A stretch of DNA of 64,000 nucleotides, from positions 1,860,001-1,924,000 of the forward strand of contig OZ004587.1 in assembly GCA_963924555.1 (NCBI GenBank). The letters are read 5' to 3'. Source of the DNA: Crambe crambe. Lineage: Eukaryota; Porifera; Demospongiae; Poecilosclerida; Crambeidae. A program made the position numbers and the translations under genes. Shown piece by piece: positions 1 through 11,306 of the stretch (position 1 is its first letter; each line of letters starts with the position of its first letter). The notes under the pieces are model-generated. The model was not told where the DNA came from. It worked only from the letters and a program-made list of their open reading frames with translations, and searched no databases.

Positions 1-237
1 AATTTGATATCAATTACCGATCAGACACCGCGGCTACTAATTATTTCATTCTGCCAGAGAGGGAGGCTACAATTCGAGAGGCCACTAAATCAATTTAATG
101 GGGGCGGCAATTATTATTATTAATGATTAAATTATTGTTGAATTATTATAGCTAGTTACTAGTCATCCTCTTTTTTTAAGGTCTTAGCAACTTCACAAGT
201 CATTGATGGCTTTTGGCTTTCTAGAAAGCATGTAAAC

Positions 238-492
238 TCATGGAACTTCCAAGCCAACGCCAAACTTTCTGTGTCCAGTTTGTACATTCAATGGAGCCAC
301 CATGTCTGAGGAAGTAGTAAAAGGTCCTGGAAGTTCTCGAGTGTAAAGAATATGGCCTACTATGATTCCTCCCTTTCTGACGGCAACTGCATAATGGTTG
401 TGTTCATTTTCTTCTTCCACTCCAGCAGCTAAAGTCTCTCCAATTAACAGAGTCCAGATGAACATGTGTATACACGTGATGACCACGAACAA
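238..492 (-). pseudogene. Fragment with HIRAN-like motif inside the pogo element
   Basis: This 84-codon minus-strand frame contains HYAVAVRKGGIIVGHILYT and, about 30 residues later, TGHRKFGVGLEVP. The order (AVAV, VVGH-like turn, TG-R, GLEVP) resembles a small HIRAN-like domain recurring in repeat-encoded invertebrate proteins. I have no alignment, so the family name is tentative. It lies inside the pogo inverted repeats, downstream of the transposase acidic tail, so it may be a second cargo frame or a captured fragment. The reported start is only the first Met of an open frame, in a hydrophobic stretch that is probably not coding. Confidence 0.3.
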
Positions 493-659
493 TGCTGTCT
501 ACCATGATTTCTCATCAATCATACTTTTACAGCTAACTAGGTAGCTGGCACATGTGCTATATGCGCGTGCATCCATGTATGGATTCATCATGTGCATGCA
601 TTTTTTTATGGTGAAATCAAATTCTACAACAGCATACAACATGATCATGTAGATGGGGC

Positions 660-1391
660 TATATTTCATCATCTTCATCTTCATCATCTCCATCATTATT
701 GAAGATGACTTCATTCTCTTCCAACTCTTCCTCATCTACTGAAATATCTGCAAATGGAACTTCTTTTTCTCCACTGCCAACTGATTGTGGTGCCAAGAGG
801 GTATCCTGATCTCAGCTTTTACTGCTGCAGCAATTCCATCCTCTTTGATGCAGTGGATTTCATTATCTTCACTGCCATCAATGTTTACTGAAATCCCACA
901 AGATCTAAAAGAATTCTGCTTTCTTCACTCACTCCAGGCAGAGAAGTTTGTTGGGAGTACGAACATTTCTTACTTTCGTGTATGTTTTCTGGCCATTCAG
1001 CATCCAATCCCTATGCAGAGCTTTGTAAGCAGCCTTGAATGGTTTATTCCAACTCATGTCAGCAGCCTGGATGTGACCAGTAAGACCACCAGGGATTATA
1101 GCTGTGTCCGAGTTAGTCTGCTTCCTCACCACATTCTTTATACTGTCCATAATATGACACTTGTATGCATCCCAAATAAGAAGTCGCTGTCCAAAGTTCA
1201 GTGTTCCCCAACCACGTTTCAACGAGTCTTTTATCAGTTCTTTTCATTCATTCCTGCTATATGCCACGACCACTCCAGAGACACCTACGTATTTTTCTTC
1301 CTACGATTCTATTTGTCTCCTTCTCGGAAAACTCAACCGCTTTAAACTTGAAAGCTGCATTGAACGATCGCTTTTTGGGAGCTTCAGCCAT
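660..1391 (-). pseudogene. Pogo-like transposase relic (DDE domain, internally deleted)
   Basis: The start codon is at 1391. The first 28 residues (MAEAPKKRSFNAAFKFKAVE...) look like the basic N-terminal helix-turn-helix segment of pogo/Tigger transposases, and the frame stops near 1256. The C-terminal half of the DDE_1 catalytic domain follows at 929-1222: LLIWDAYKCHI carries a catalytic Asp, and IPGGLTGHIQAADMSWNKPF is the conserved block around the third acidic position. The middle of the protein, including the first catalytic Asp, is missing, so there is a large internal deletion. Further downstream an open frame ends in an acidic tail (DGDDEDEDDEI then stop, about 660-735), typical of this family. 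The protein is not functional as read. Confidence 0.65.
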
Positions 1392-1533
1392 AAAAAATCT
1401 AAGCTTGCAGCTATGCTAGCAGGCCACATGTTTGCACACGTCATACAGGAGGAGGCTCTTAATTCGAGTTTAGCCAAGAAGTACGTACTATTTGAGAGAG
1501 GCTACTAAACGGGGCGGCATCTGATCACGGAAA

Positions 1534-1770
1534 TTCGGTATATGTGCATGCGCATTATCAAAATATGTGGTTTCCAATAATTAACTTAGTATATTACTTT
1601 GCCCTGTAGTGTCTCCTTTCTTTCAAGTAGAAGTATCGTTGTTGATAGAATTTGGATTGGATTTATCAAGAAATCTGCTTGCCATATTTCTGATATGGTA
1701 AACTCCCTGGTCATGAAACTTGTTCTGCACTTTGTAGTGGGCTCTAGTAGGATTAACTAACTGGAATTTG
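1534..1770 (-). repeat. Diverged copy of the composite repeat family
   Basis: The sequence matches, in the minus orientation, the repeat unit amplified at 4.5-8.4 kb. Shared words include GTAGTGTCTCCTTTCTTTC, ATTTGGATTGGATTTATC, GGTAAACTCCCTGGTC and the GGCTCTAGTAGG end. It abuts the pogo element directly, so the transposon probably inserted into or beside an older copy. Confidence 0.6.
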
Positions 1771-2607
1771 GCTAGCTACTTTGAATGAGCTAGCTAGCTA
1801 AGCCATAGCTATTAATAGCCTTGCTTTTGCTCACAGTAGTGGATCCAAGTAGGGGCATGTGCCAAGTGCGGTCAAGCAAGCACAAATTTTTGAATGCCAG
1901 CTGCATTTCCAAAGTTTTTTTCTCTTCATAAAAAGCATATAGAGCTTTTAAAACACCTTTTTCCCAATATGCCTCATGCAAATAGCATAAGCATGCAAGC
2001 ATGCATAGCTAGCTAGCTGATGCAGCACATGCACGCTGTCAAGTGTTATTATGTAAGCTTAAGTGCATGCCACACACATGTACAATATGAGATGAGCGCA
2101 TTAGATGGCTAAGAGGAAAGATCAGCTTAGCCATCCCTACTTTTTTTGGTTTGTTTCAAGGGCCAACTGTATACCAAGTAGAATTTGCTAGAATATTTCG
2201 TCACATGTATAAGCTGTGCAAGAGGTGAGGTTTCCATCTATCCGGCTAGCCAGCTACATAGCTAGCTGCTAGTTCATGTTCGAAGAACGGCAACTAAAGC
2301 CTAGTCTGGTGAGCTCGAAGCATGAGGGTCTGTAATACTTTGAGTTGTTCCTTTAGCAGAAAATCTCATTAAATTATGTACCGGTATTATGAGACATTAT
2401 GATGTCATGGCATTGAATGACCCATTGATATTTCTCGATGGTTACAGCTACAACTAAGTGGAAGAAGCAGCTAACCATGCTACTGGAAGCTGGGTTATCA
2501 AGATTGAAGGAAGCGATTCTGACAGCATTCCTGTCTGGTTTTTGTCGTTTTTTTCCACAGGATATGGGAAAGGCTTATGCATTGATGTTTTCAATAAATT
2601 TTTGACG
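1771..2607. other. Unassigned AT-rich stretch
   Basis: No gene is supported here. It contains several TAGCTAGCTA runs (for example near 1785-1800 and 2005-2020) and short open frames without domain content. A 70-codon minus-strand frame at 1790-2002 has no recognisable motif and was not accepted. Confidence 0.5.
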
Positions 2608-2861
2608 TAGTCTCACGGGCCAGACTCGATTCTTTCCTTTTTCTTGATGTACCATGACGAAACATAAACAGCTGGCCAATAAAAAATCAACCGCTACTGT
2701 GACGTATAGTGATGTTTAAAAATTCCCACGCTGTTTCTGCGCATGTCCGCCACGATTTTTGTGGCATAGTACAAACGAAAAGTCCAATGCAGTTTGGCCA
2801 GACTCTTTCTTTCCCCCGCCCCCAAGAAAAAGGAAAGAATCGAGTCTGGCCCACGAGACTA
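2608..2861. mobile_element. Foldback MITE with 9-bp target duplication
   Basis: The element begins TAGTCTCACGGGCCAGACTC and ends with the complementary GAGTCTGGCCCACGAGACTA. The same 9 bases, TTTTTGACG, lie immediately outside both ends (2599-2607 and 2862-2870), a clean target-site duplication. The right end contains its own small foldback: a GGCCAGACTC-type stem, a C-rich core CCCCCGCCCCC, and the returning stem. The same architecture is seen at 19359-20838 and 38821-39459. A 9-bp duplication with long terminal repeats would fit a Mutator-like origin, but no transposase is present to prove it. Confidence 0.75.
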
Positions 2862-4459
2862 TTTTTGACGCATGTGCGTTGGGGAACAATTCGAAGTATT
2901 ATAATTATGATACCAGACCCTCGCGCTTTGCTCTCAGGGCTGCGGCCAGGCTAATTAAAACCTATGGAAGAGCAACAAGGTATGAGCAACAAGGTACTGA
3001 AGATAGCACAGATAATAGCTTTGTTGGAAAGTCCATCTTAGTTGTTGGTGATTTTTCCACGACTCTCTACTGTTGGACTCTCTGCGCATGAAGCTTTTAT
3101 GGCTGACTAGCTAGTTTTAGTGCTATATTCGTAAGCTCTAGAACTATCTCCTGGCATGTGTGAATTGGGAAAGGGTCGCCGATATAACACGTTGGTATGT
3201 GACGTCTAATTACATAGCTACGTACGTACTAAGAAAAAAATGGCGTTCCATTCCACTGGCCTTACTGAACTACAATCGTTTGCTGAGCAATGGCTAAGAA
3301 ACGTGATTTCCGACTCTTTTATGACAGTAGTAAGTACTGAGATGGGAAGAATGAAGCTCTAGAGTGCATATAAGAGCAGAAACATTACACTATTTATTTA
3401 GTTTCATATTTGTATGTAATTTTTGTTTTTTTGTTTTGTTTTTCAAGTGTTGACCACATACCAAGTAGAAAAAAGCAGGTAATAAGAGTTTACTTCATAT
3501 TTACAATGTCTGCTTTTTTTTACATTACAGATGTGTCAAGCTGTCAAGGCAATAATTATTTTAATCATTAAAAATATTATTTTGCTAGTAAGTAAACAGG
3601 TGAAAGGTCAGGAAGCACAACTCTACTCTCTCACTAGTGTCCCAAGTCACAGATTATTGAAGCTGGAAGGCCATAACCTGATAAAAGATAGGAAACATTT
3701 CCATATGAAGCTGAAGGCCATAACCTGATAAAAGATAGGAAATATTTCCATAATACAAGCAGCTGATTATGACCTAGCTGCTTTTTGTCAGCTATTAATA
3801 CGGATGATAGTTAAAGCTGACTAGATACTCACATAATGCCTGTACACAAGAGTCTCATCTCTGTCTGCAATCAAGGCTAGCCGCTACAGGAGAAAGCTAA
3901 AGAACTCTGCTAGAGTTAGGTGCTCTAAGTTAATAGCATGAAGAAGGACAAAGTTGGTTTAGAGATCTGTGATGGCAGCGAAGCACTGAGGTACTCAGGG
4001 AAGAAACGCACTTTGATATTTATTTAGATTACATTACATACGTATTTCTTCTACTTGGTATGTAATTTTTGGAGCGAATATTTTTCCGAAGTACCAGCAC
4101 ACCAGACACCAAGTCACCAGATATCACTAATAAGGTAGACTCGATCGAAATATGCTATCATCAAGAAGCTTTCCCTGCAAGTAAAAATTACTAGTAGATC
4201 ATTATAATGATTCTTCAAGAAGTCATGGGACTTAACAAAGATAATGCAACCATGAATGGTTTGATGTTCCTTTTTTGGCTACTCAGAGGCTAGCATGTAT
4301 CCTCTTTCGTACTAGTTGTGAAAATAAAAGAGCCTCTAGACCCCACTACCTAATCTAATATCAAAACCATACACCAACTGGAAAGATTGAAAGTTATACA
4401 CTTTGAAGCATAAGCACATCTTCATTATCATCTCTGGCCTCTAAGATATAATTCCTTGC
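2862..4459. other. Intergenic stretch with a short tandem duplication
   Basis: No gene is supported. At about 3656-3755 a 49-bp unit (GAAGGCCATAACCTGATAAA...) occurs twice in tandem with few differences. A 65-codon frame at 3531-3728 overlaps this duplication and follows a pyrimidine-rich AG, but it shows no domain and is not called. The rest is AT-rich with scattered homopolymer runs. Confidence 0.4.
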
Positions 4460-4912
4460 CTACAATAATATTCCATGCATTTGATGATACGTAGAAGTAC
4501 AGACAGTGTGATTTCTTGTTACTAGTTGCAGACTTTCAGTAATTGTTGAGCTATACTTGGAGGTCGATGCTGAAATAGAGTCTACCGGTAGATGGATTGG
4601 TGAATCTAAAATCCCCGAGTTGATACAGTAGTCTATGATCATTATCTAGAGCTAGCTAGCTGAGTATTATTATAATTTCGAATAATTGGATATCAAATAA
4701 AATACATGCGCATGTGTACATATTATAGAAAAGATGGCTTCCAATAATTAAATTAGTCGAGTGCTGTGCTCCGTAGTGTCTCCTTTTTAATCGACTCTTT
4801 CGAGGATCAACGAGTGGAAAAGATCGTAGTTGGTAGAATTTGGAGTAGATTTATCCAGAAATCATAGCTGTAGCTTGAGTGATTCGAGAGATATGGTTGT
4901 CTAAGAAGAATA
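4460..4912 (-). repeat. Left arm of a long inverted composite repeat
   Basis: Read on the minus strand this segment runs through the same ordered words as 5671-6070 on the plus strand: ACCATATCTCTCGAA, GATCCTCGAAAGAGTCGAT, AGGAGACACTA, GGAAGCCATCTTTTCTATAAT, GATATCCAATTATTCGAA and CTACTGTATC. The two arms form a long inverted repeat around the tandem triplet at 4914-5630. No coding function is seen. Confidence 0.75.
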
Positions 4913-4913
4913 A

Positions 4914-5630
4914 TCAGAGAGTGCGGTAGCACTATGTAAGGATGACTCAGACGGCCGCGCGCGCCGCCTATAGACTAATACAAAAGTGAAATTCTAGTTC
5001 CCCCACTTAGACCTAACAAAAGCTACTGTGAATGATTATCCAGCCTACTAGAGCCTACTACAATGTGCAGACCAAGTTTCAGGACCAGGGAGCTTACCGT
5101 TTCAGAAATACGGCAAGCAGGTAAATCGCTGGATTCTTCTTCTTCTCTATCAGAGAGTGCGGTAGCACTCTCTATGTAGGGATGACTCGGACGGCCGCGC
5201 GCGCCACCTATGGACTAATACAAAAGTGAAATTCCAGTTCCCCCACTTAGACTTAATAATAACTACTGTGAATGATTATCCAGCCTACTAGAGCCTACTA
5301 CAATGTGCAGACCAAGTTTCAGGACCAGGGAGCTTACCGTTTCAGAAATACGGCAAGCAGGTAAATCGCTATATTCTTCTTCTTCTCTATCAGAGAGTGC
5401 GGTAGCACTCTCTATGTAGGGATGACTCGGACGGCCGCGCGCGCCGCCTATAGACTAATACAAAAGTGAAATTCCAGTTCCCCCACTTAGACCTAACAAA
5501 AGCTACTGTGAATGATTATCCAGCCTACTAGAGCCTACTACAATGTGCAGACCAAGTTTCAGGACCAGGGAGCTTACCGTTTCAGAAATACGGCAAGCAG
5601 GTAAATCGCTATATTCTTCTTCTTCTCTAT
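4914..5630 (+). repeat. Three tandem copies of a ~240-bp unit
   Basis: Copies start at 4914, 5150 and 5390 with TCAGAGAGTGCGGTAGCAC and run through a CpG-rich block (GGACGGCCGCGCGCGCC), CCCCCACTTAGAC, the GATTATCCAGCCTACTAGAG region and AAATACGGCAAGCAGG. Units differ at only a few positions, implying recent tandem amplification. Single diverged copies lie at 17500-17730 (plus) and, inverted, at 8395-8503 continuing at 9132-9225, at 23575-23650 and at 27150-27262. Confidence 0.85.
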
Positions 5631-6176
5631 TATTATTATTATTATTCTTCTTCTTATTATTATTCTTCTTAGACAACCATATCTCTCGAACCACTCAAGC
5701 TACAGCTATGATTTCTGGACAAATCCACTCCAAATTCTACGAACTACGATCTTTTCTACTCGTTGATCCTCGAAAGAGTCGATGAAAAAGGAGACACTAA
5801 GGAGCACAGCACTCGACTAATTCAATTAGGAAGCCATCTTTTCTATAATACGCATGCGCATGTATTTGATATCCAATTATTCGAAATTATAATATTATTC
5901 AGCTGCCTCTAGCTAGCTAGCTAGCTAGGTATAGGTATATGTAGCTAGAATAATGATGATGATGATGATAGACTACTGTATCGACTCGGGGATTTAGATT
6001 CAACAAGATAGACTCTATTTCAGCATCTTCTACCTCCACCTTGACTCGTTGATAGTGATTGGGCTGGTATGCTATTGGAGAACTATTCTTCTTTCATCTG
6101 TCCCTGCATACACATAGAAGAATGAACTCTATACATAGCTAAAACCATAAAAGAGAGGAAAAAAAGACCAGGAACA

Positions 6177-6460
6177 AGTAAGGGAAAAAGCATTTCGTGA
6201 AATGAAAAAAGATGTAGGGATGACCACTGCACAAAAAAGTAAGGAAACAAGAAGGATGGAATCTTTGTTCTGTATATCCAGCCAACAATCCCTACATGTA
6301 CGTACATTACTACACTATAATCTGAAGCTACCCGACGTATATGTAGGGATTGTTGGCTGGATATACAGAACAAAGATTCCATCCTTCTTGTTTCCTTACT
6401 TTTTTGTGCAGTGGTCATCCCTACATCTTTTTTCATTTCACGAAATGCTTTTTCCCTTAT
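6177..6460. mobile_element. Long-hairpin MITE, family A copy 1
   Basis: Two arms of about 120 bp are near-perfect inverted repeats around a ~40-bp loop with ATAATCTGAAGCTACC. Arms read TAAGGGAAAAAGCATTTC, TGTAGGGATGACCACTGC, CAAGAAGGATGGAATC and CCAGCCAACAATCCCTACA. Single-stranded DNA or RNA from this locus would fold almost completely. No coding capacity was accepted. Confidence 0.85.
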
Positions 6461-6758
6461 TATTATTCTTCTTATTATTATTCTTCTTCTTAGACAACCA
6501 TATCTCTTGAACCACTCAAGCTACAGCTATGATTTCTGGACAAATCCACTCCAAATTCTACGAACTACGATCTTTTCTACTCGTTGATCCTCGAAAGAGT
6601 CGATGAAAAAGGAGACACTAAGGAGCACAGCACTCGACTAATTCAATTAGGAAGCCATCTTTTCTATAATACGCATGCGCATGTATTTGATATCCAATTA
6701 TTCGAAATTATAATATTATTCAGCTGCCTCTAGCTAGCTAGCTAGCTAGGTATAGGTA

Positions 6759-7014
6759 CACAGCGAAAAATCTACAACTTGTAAGCGTTCTGTAACAGGT
6801 ATGTAACAGAACAAAAATCCGTAGACCCTAGGCACCGGAAGTACTAATTTTTGATCTGTAGGCAGTTGGTGGGGCAGCAGGTCTGATACAGTCCAAAAAT
6901 ACGGACCTGTTACAGACTTGTAGATTTTACTGACCCGTTACAGACCTGTGTACAGGTCATAACTGGTATGTGGGGCAGTCCAGACCTGTTACAAGTTGTA
7001 GATTTTTCACTGTG
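6759..7014. mobile_element. TA-flanked MITE with empty site in the neighbouring unit
   Basis: The ends are a 26-bp inverted repeat with one mismatch (CACAGCGAAAAATCTACAAC on the left, complement of GTTGTAGATTTTTCACTGTG on the right). The flanking dinucleotide is TA on both sides (6757-6758 and 7015-7016). The homologous unit at 5.67-6.49 kb has the uninterrupted sequence GGTATAGGTATATGTAGC at the same place (about 5930-5945). The unit length difference (1079 versus 821 bp) equals the element plus one TA. It therefore inserted after the tandem duplication, and the TA target suggests mobilisation by a Tc1/mariner/pogo-type transposase. Confidence 0.9.
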
Positions 7015-7255
7015 TATATGTAGCTGGAATAATGATGATGATGATGATAGACTACTGTATCGACTCGGGGATTTAGATTCAACAAGGTAGACTCTATTTC
7101 AGCATCTTCTACCTCCACCTTGACTCGTTGATAGTGATTGGGCTGGTATGCTATTGGAGAACTATTCTTCTTTCATCTGTCCCTGCATACACATAGAAGA
7201 ATGAACTCTATACATAGCTAAAACCATAAAAGAGAGGAAAAAAAGACCAGGAACA

Positions 7256-7535
7256 AGTAAGGGAAAAAGCATTTCGTGAAATGAAAAAAGATGTAGGGAT
7301 GACCACTGCACAAAAAAGTAAGGAAACAAGAAGGATGGAATCTTTGTTCTGTATATCCAGCCAACAATCCCTACATATACGTACATTACTACACTATAAT
7401 CTGAAGCTACCCGACGTATATGTAGGGATTGTTGGCTGGATATACAGAACAAAGATTCCATCCTTCTTGTTTCCTTACTTTTTTGTGCAGTGGTCATCCC
7501 TACATCTTTTTTCATTTCACGAAATGCTTTTTCCC

Positions 7536-7539
<4 letters not shown>
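7256..7539. mobile_element. Long-hairpin MITE, family A copy 2
   Basis: Nearly identical to the copy at 6177-6460, differing in the loop (ACATATACG instead of ACATGTACG). It was copied with the tandem unit rather than inserted separately. It is followed by an ATT microsatellite of about 30 bp. Confidence 0.85.
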
Positions 7540-7568
<29 letters not shown>

Positions 7569-8055
7569 TTAGATAACCATATCTCTCGAACCACTCAAGC
7601 TACAGCTATGATTTCTGGATAAATCCACTCCAAATTCTATGAACTATGATCTTTTCTACTCTTTGATCCTCGAAAGAGTCGATGAAAAAGGAGACACTAC
7701 GGAGCACAGCACTCGACTAATTCAATTAGGAAGCCATCTTTTATCCAATTATTTGAAATTATAATATTACTCAGCTGTAGCTCTAGCTAGCTAGCTAGCT
7801 CTAGATAATGATGATAGACTACTGTATCGACTTGGGATTTAGATTCACCACAGTAGACTCTATTTCAGCATCTTCAACCTCCAAGTATAGCTCAACAATA
7901 ACACAACACCTTGACTCATTGATAATGATTGGGCTGGTATGCTGGAGAACTATTGGAGAACTATTCTTCTTTCATCTGTCCCTGCATACACATAGAAGAA
8001 TGAACTCTATACATAGCTAAAACCATAAAAGAGAGGAAAAAAGACCAGGAACAAG

Positions 8056-8356
8056 TAAGGGAAAAGCATTTCATGAAATGAAAAAAGATGTAGGGATGAC
8101 CACTGCTCAAAAAAGTAAGGAAACAAGAAGGATGGAAATGGGATCAATCTTTGTTCTGTATATCCAGCCAATAATCCCTACATATACGTCGGGTAGCTTC
8201 AGATTATAGTGTAGTAATGTACGTATATGTAGCGATTGTTGGCTGGATATACAGAATAAAGATTGATCCCATTTCCATCCTTCTTGTTTCCTTACTTTTT
8301 TGAGCAGTGGTCATCCCTATATCTTTTTTCATTTCATGAAATGCTTTTTCCCTTAT
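8056..8356. mobile_element. Long-hairpin MITE, family A copy 3
   Basis: Same arms as copies 1 and 2 but with an extra GGGATCAATC block (about 8128-8140) mirrored in the right arm at 8262-8275. That version is also found at 18781-19077 and 21501-21787. The loop is inverted relative to copies 1 and 2 (GTCGGGTAGCTTCAGATTAT), as expected for a hairpin whose centre can flip. Confidence 0.8.
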
Positions 8357-8507
8357 AAGAATAATAATAATAGAGAAGAAGAAGAATCCAGCGATTTACC
8401 TACTTGCCATATTTCTGAAATGGTAAGCTCCCTGGTCCTGAAACTTGGTCTGCACATTGTAGTAGGCTCTAGTAGGCTGGATAATCATTCACAGTAGCTT
8501 TTATTAA

Positions 8508-9127
8508 GGTGGTGGCACATAGCAACGCACGTGCTAACTATTAAATATTAATAACTCTAAAATTACTATAGCTATGGACTTCAAATTGTACAGAGTTATA
8601 AGGTAGTATTATCACTGATACACACACTAAAATGAAGAAAAAAGGTTAATTCTTACAGGTGATATGAGTCTTTTTACTCTTTAGAGATAGAAAGTATTGT
8701 TTCTCACCGACCGCTGAAATTAAGTGGCTGATTTTTGGCCTAAAGCTTCTTAGTAGCCCTCTCTACAAAATTACAGAAGGATTTGTTCATATCTATTTTA
8801 CTTTTTGACTTCCCAAAAGTGAGTATTTTAAGTTCCTGGGATAAATCAAGAAGTAAAATAGATATCAACAAACCCTTCTGTAATTTTTTAGCTAAAAGCT
8901 ACAAACAAAAAATCAGCCAGTGAAGTTTGGTGGTTGGTGAGAAGTAATGCTTGAATTCGAAAACTGTTCATAACACCTGCAGGACTTGACCTTTCTTCTT
9001 CTTTTTTTTGTGTGTGTAGTATCACTAAGCTGCTTTATGGCCATGTGCAGTTTAAAGTCTATGGTGCCAGTAGTTTTGGAGATATGACCCCTTAGCAACC
9101 ATGTGTGGGCGGGATGTACCACCACCC
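8508..9127. mobile_element. TTAA-flanked piggyBac-like MITE
   Basis: TTAA lies at 8504-8507 and 9128-9131. The element starts GGTGGTGGCACAT and ends in the complement of GGGTGGTGGTACAT. It interrupts a composite-repeat copy: sequence before it (GATAATCATTCACAGTAGC) and after it (GTCTAAGAGAATTTCACTTT) is continuous in uninterrupted copies such as 17590-17630. An internal hairpin at about 8771-8892 has arms containing TTACAGAAGGATTTGTTCAT. TTAA targets are diagnostic of piggyBac-type transposases, but none is encoded in the window. Confidence 0.8.
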
Positions 9128-9255
9128 TTAAGTCTAAGAGAATTTCACTTTTGTATTAGTCTATAGGCGGCACGGCACACACAGCCGTCTGTGTCATCAG
9201 AGCTACTGCTCTCTCTGATAAAGGAAAAAATATTTATTCTAAATAAAAGGAGAAG

Positions 9256-9640
9256 TAGGGATGGCTGTGTACAGTTCAAAAAAGTTCAGCAACAAGGGAG
9301 TGAAAATTCAGTCAAGTAATCCCTTACCCATCACCAATATATGAGCTAACTATTCCTACTTCATTCCCTTTATATCATTATTATTATTATCATAATTATA
9401 TCATCTTGGCCTACCATGGGAGTGAAGTAGGAATAGTTAGCTCGTAGCTTGGTACTTATTATAGTGGTAGGTAGTTTCAGATTATACGTGTATGTAGGGA
9501 TTGTTGGCTGGATATACAGAACAAAGGTAAATTCCATTTCCATCCTTCATCCCTACCCTTGTTTCCTTACTTTTTTGAGCAATGGTCATTTTTTTCATTT
9601 CTAGGAAATGTTTTTTCCCTCACTTGTAGCTACCAAACTC
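9256..9640. mobile_element. Chimera of hairpin MITE families B and A
   Basis: The left half (TAGGGATGGCTGTGTAC, then TTCAGCAACAAGGGAGTG) is family B. From about 9470 (GGTAGTTTCAGATTATACG) it becomes the loop and right arm of family A (TGTAGGGATTGTTGGCTGG, CAATGGTCATTTTTTTC, CCCTCACTTG). The join lies at or near the loops of both hairpins, suggesting recombination or template switching between two foldback elements. Confidence 0.65.
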
Positions 9641-11306
9641 AATATTCATGTTTCTCATCATCAGGTCATCAGTAGAACCACTGAGTGTGCGATCATCAAA
9701 GAAACTTGAAGCTTTTGGATCCACTAGCATAATGCTGAATAGCTACTAGGAACTGCACAAGCTTTGAAAGTGCCAAGTTCAGCTGATGACTGCTGCAATT
9801 GTAATATGAGTCTTTAGGAGGGAATATGATATTACTCTGTAAGTAGAATAGCATGGAAACCTGGCCTTCTAACTTTGAAAGTAGCTACTACATTAAATTT
9901 AAGAAAGAGTATAGCTACTATCGCAGTTTTTCAAATAAAAACAAGAAGGCATTCTATAATAACTGGTAGTTATTCAAACAGGTTCTATCATTTTACTATA
10001 CCTATAATTATTGTGATCTTTCCCATACAATAAGTAGAGATTGGTATTTTTAGCAGCTTCTTATTTAGTGACTAAGTCTGAATATGTTACAGGGTAGGAA
10101 TGCATTGTGTCAATATTGTACGTTAATTTTAATTTCTAATCACTCATAATAATATGCATCAACTTTCTAGACCTGCTAAATCATTTTGAAAATGTAAAGC
10201 ACTTAAGTGCTACGTAACCCTCAGTGCAGTGCAACAATCAGTTTGTGTACGTATTACATCATGGTTTTTCTCTGTGATGATCATCTGGTAACATTACATT
10301 GTACATGTGCAAACTTTTAAAAACAAATAAAGCTCCCACTGATCATCATAAACTGCTTCACAATTAATTTTCTGTCGAATTTGCTCCTTAATGAGGACTG
10401 TATGGATGAGTAAGACTAGATTCTTTAAAAATATGAAACACTGAACAATGAAGACTGTATCTGAGAATTATTGCTAGCAATCTTCCGGAGCCATGGGGAT
10501 GGATAATATGAGCAAGTGGCTTACTTTCATATACATACATACTTGCTCTTGAAGGTATATTTTAATGCAGCCATTTTCTTAGACTCTGTTTATGTTCATT
10601 TACTACCATAGACTTTCCGTGTCCTACCATAAACTTTCCGTGTCAATAATACGGTCGATTTTAGATGCAGTCCAAAAAAATTGATGCCTTACGCTGTACA
10701 CGACTGAATACTATAATCCTGTTTGTTTCATATGGAGGCTTCATAGGTCCTATGGAAATTTTATTGTCATAACCCCGATACTTACGTAACAAGTTTATCT
10801 TTTAAAAGACTTGATGCCTCGACACATAGCAGTTAGTAGACTTGATTATGATGCATTGTCATTAATTTTGGGGTTACCTTGTCACTGATTTATTTTTTGC
10901 AGTTAGAGGACTGAAAAATTGCATACATGTGGTTAGTTTTATTAGCTCTCTGGATTTAGTGACTTTGTAGCTTCTGTTCTTGCTATTTAGGGTTTTCTTG
11001 TAGGCTCTCTTGCTGCTGAATATAAATCTTGAGCATTCTCTGCTCTTGCTTTCATGTTGTTGTTGTTGTTGTTTTTTTCATGTTGGCTCCCAGGACGGTT
11101 GTTAACTTACCTGCTGCCTCTGCTCTCGCTGCTTCAATATCTTTCTGCTTTCTTACAACTATAAACTTGCCTACTTATCACTTTGTAGCTATTTAAGTCT
11201 CTTGTAGGTTCCCTTGCTGCCTTTTCAGATGATCTTTGTACCCTCTGCTCTCATTGTTTACCTAAGGCTTTCATGTTGGTTTTCTTGATCCAGTACTTTT
11301 TAAAAT
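9641..11306. other. Intergenic DNA, no gene seen
   Basis: About 1.7 kb of AT-rich sequence without a convincing reading frame, splice-bounded exon, inverted repeat or tandem array. A pyrimidine-rich stretch with TTGTTGTTGTTG occurs near 11057-11075. If the Ig exon at 11864-12190 belongs to a live minus-strand gene, its downstream exons should lie here, but none was recognised. Confidence 0.4.

Larger units (their letters stand above)
13..1533 (-). mobile_element. Decayed pogo/Tigger-type DNA transposon
   Basis: The ends are imperfect inverted repeats: ATCAGACACCGC near position 20, and the complement of GATCAGATGCCGCC near 1517-1530. Between them, on the minus strand, lie broken pieces of a pogo-family transposase (a DDE/DDD cut-and-paste nuclease). 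A copy at 25090-25545 shares both ends, including the stretch giving GAATGAAATAATTAGTAGCC on the minus strand, and is a deletion derivative of the same family. The outermost bases were placed by comparison with that copy. No TA duplication is obvious here, so the boundaries are good to a few bases only. The coding content is broken and the element cannot be autonomous. Confidence 0.7.
5671..8360 (+). repeat. Three ~0.8-1.1 kb tandem units carrying hairpin MITEs
   Basis: Units begin at AGACAACCATATCTCTCG (5671), again at 6492, and at AGATAACCATATCTC (7571). Units 1 and 2 are nearly identical except that unit 2 holds an extra 258 bp (a 256-bp MITE plus a duplicated TA). Each unit contains AGGAGACACTA, GGAAGCCATCTTTT, runs of GCTAGC, and a long hairpin element. 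Unit 3 is more diverged. The apparent open frames of about 113-117 codons on both strands are translations of the hairpin arms, not genes. Confidence 0.85.

Noticed and set aside
785..1508. Plus-strand frames of 186, 115 and 72 codons
   Set aside because: They lie antisense to the pogo transposase relic and have no domain of their own.
4914..5630. Three 240-bp repeats considered as a CRISPR-like array
   Set aside because: Units are contiguous full-length duplicates without unique spacers, and the DNA is eukaryotic.
6083..7622. Open frames of 102-117 codons on both strands starting MKKDVGMTTAQKSKE
   Set aside because: They are translations of the two arms of long hairpin MITEs; the same peptide appears on both strands and in every copy.
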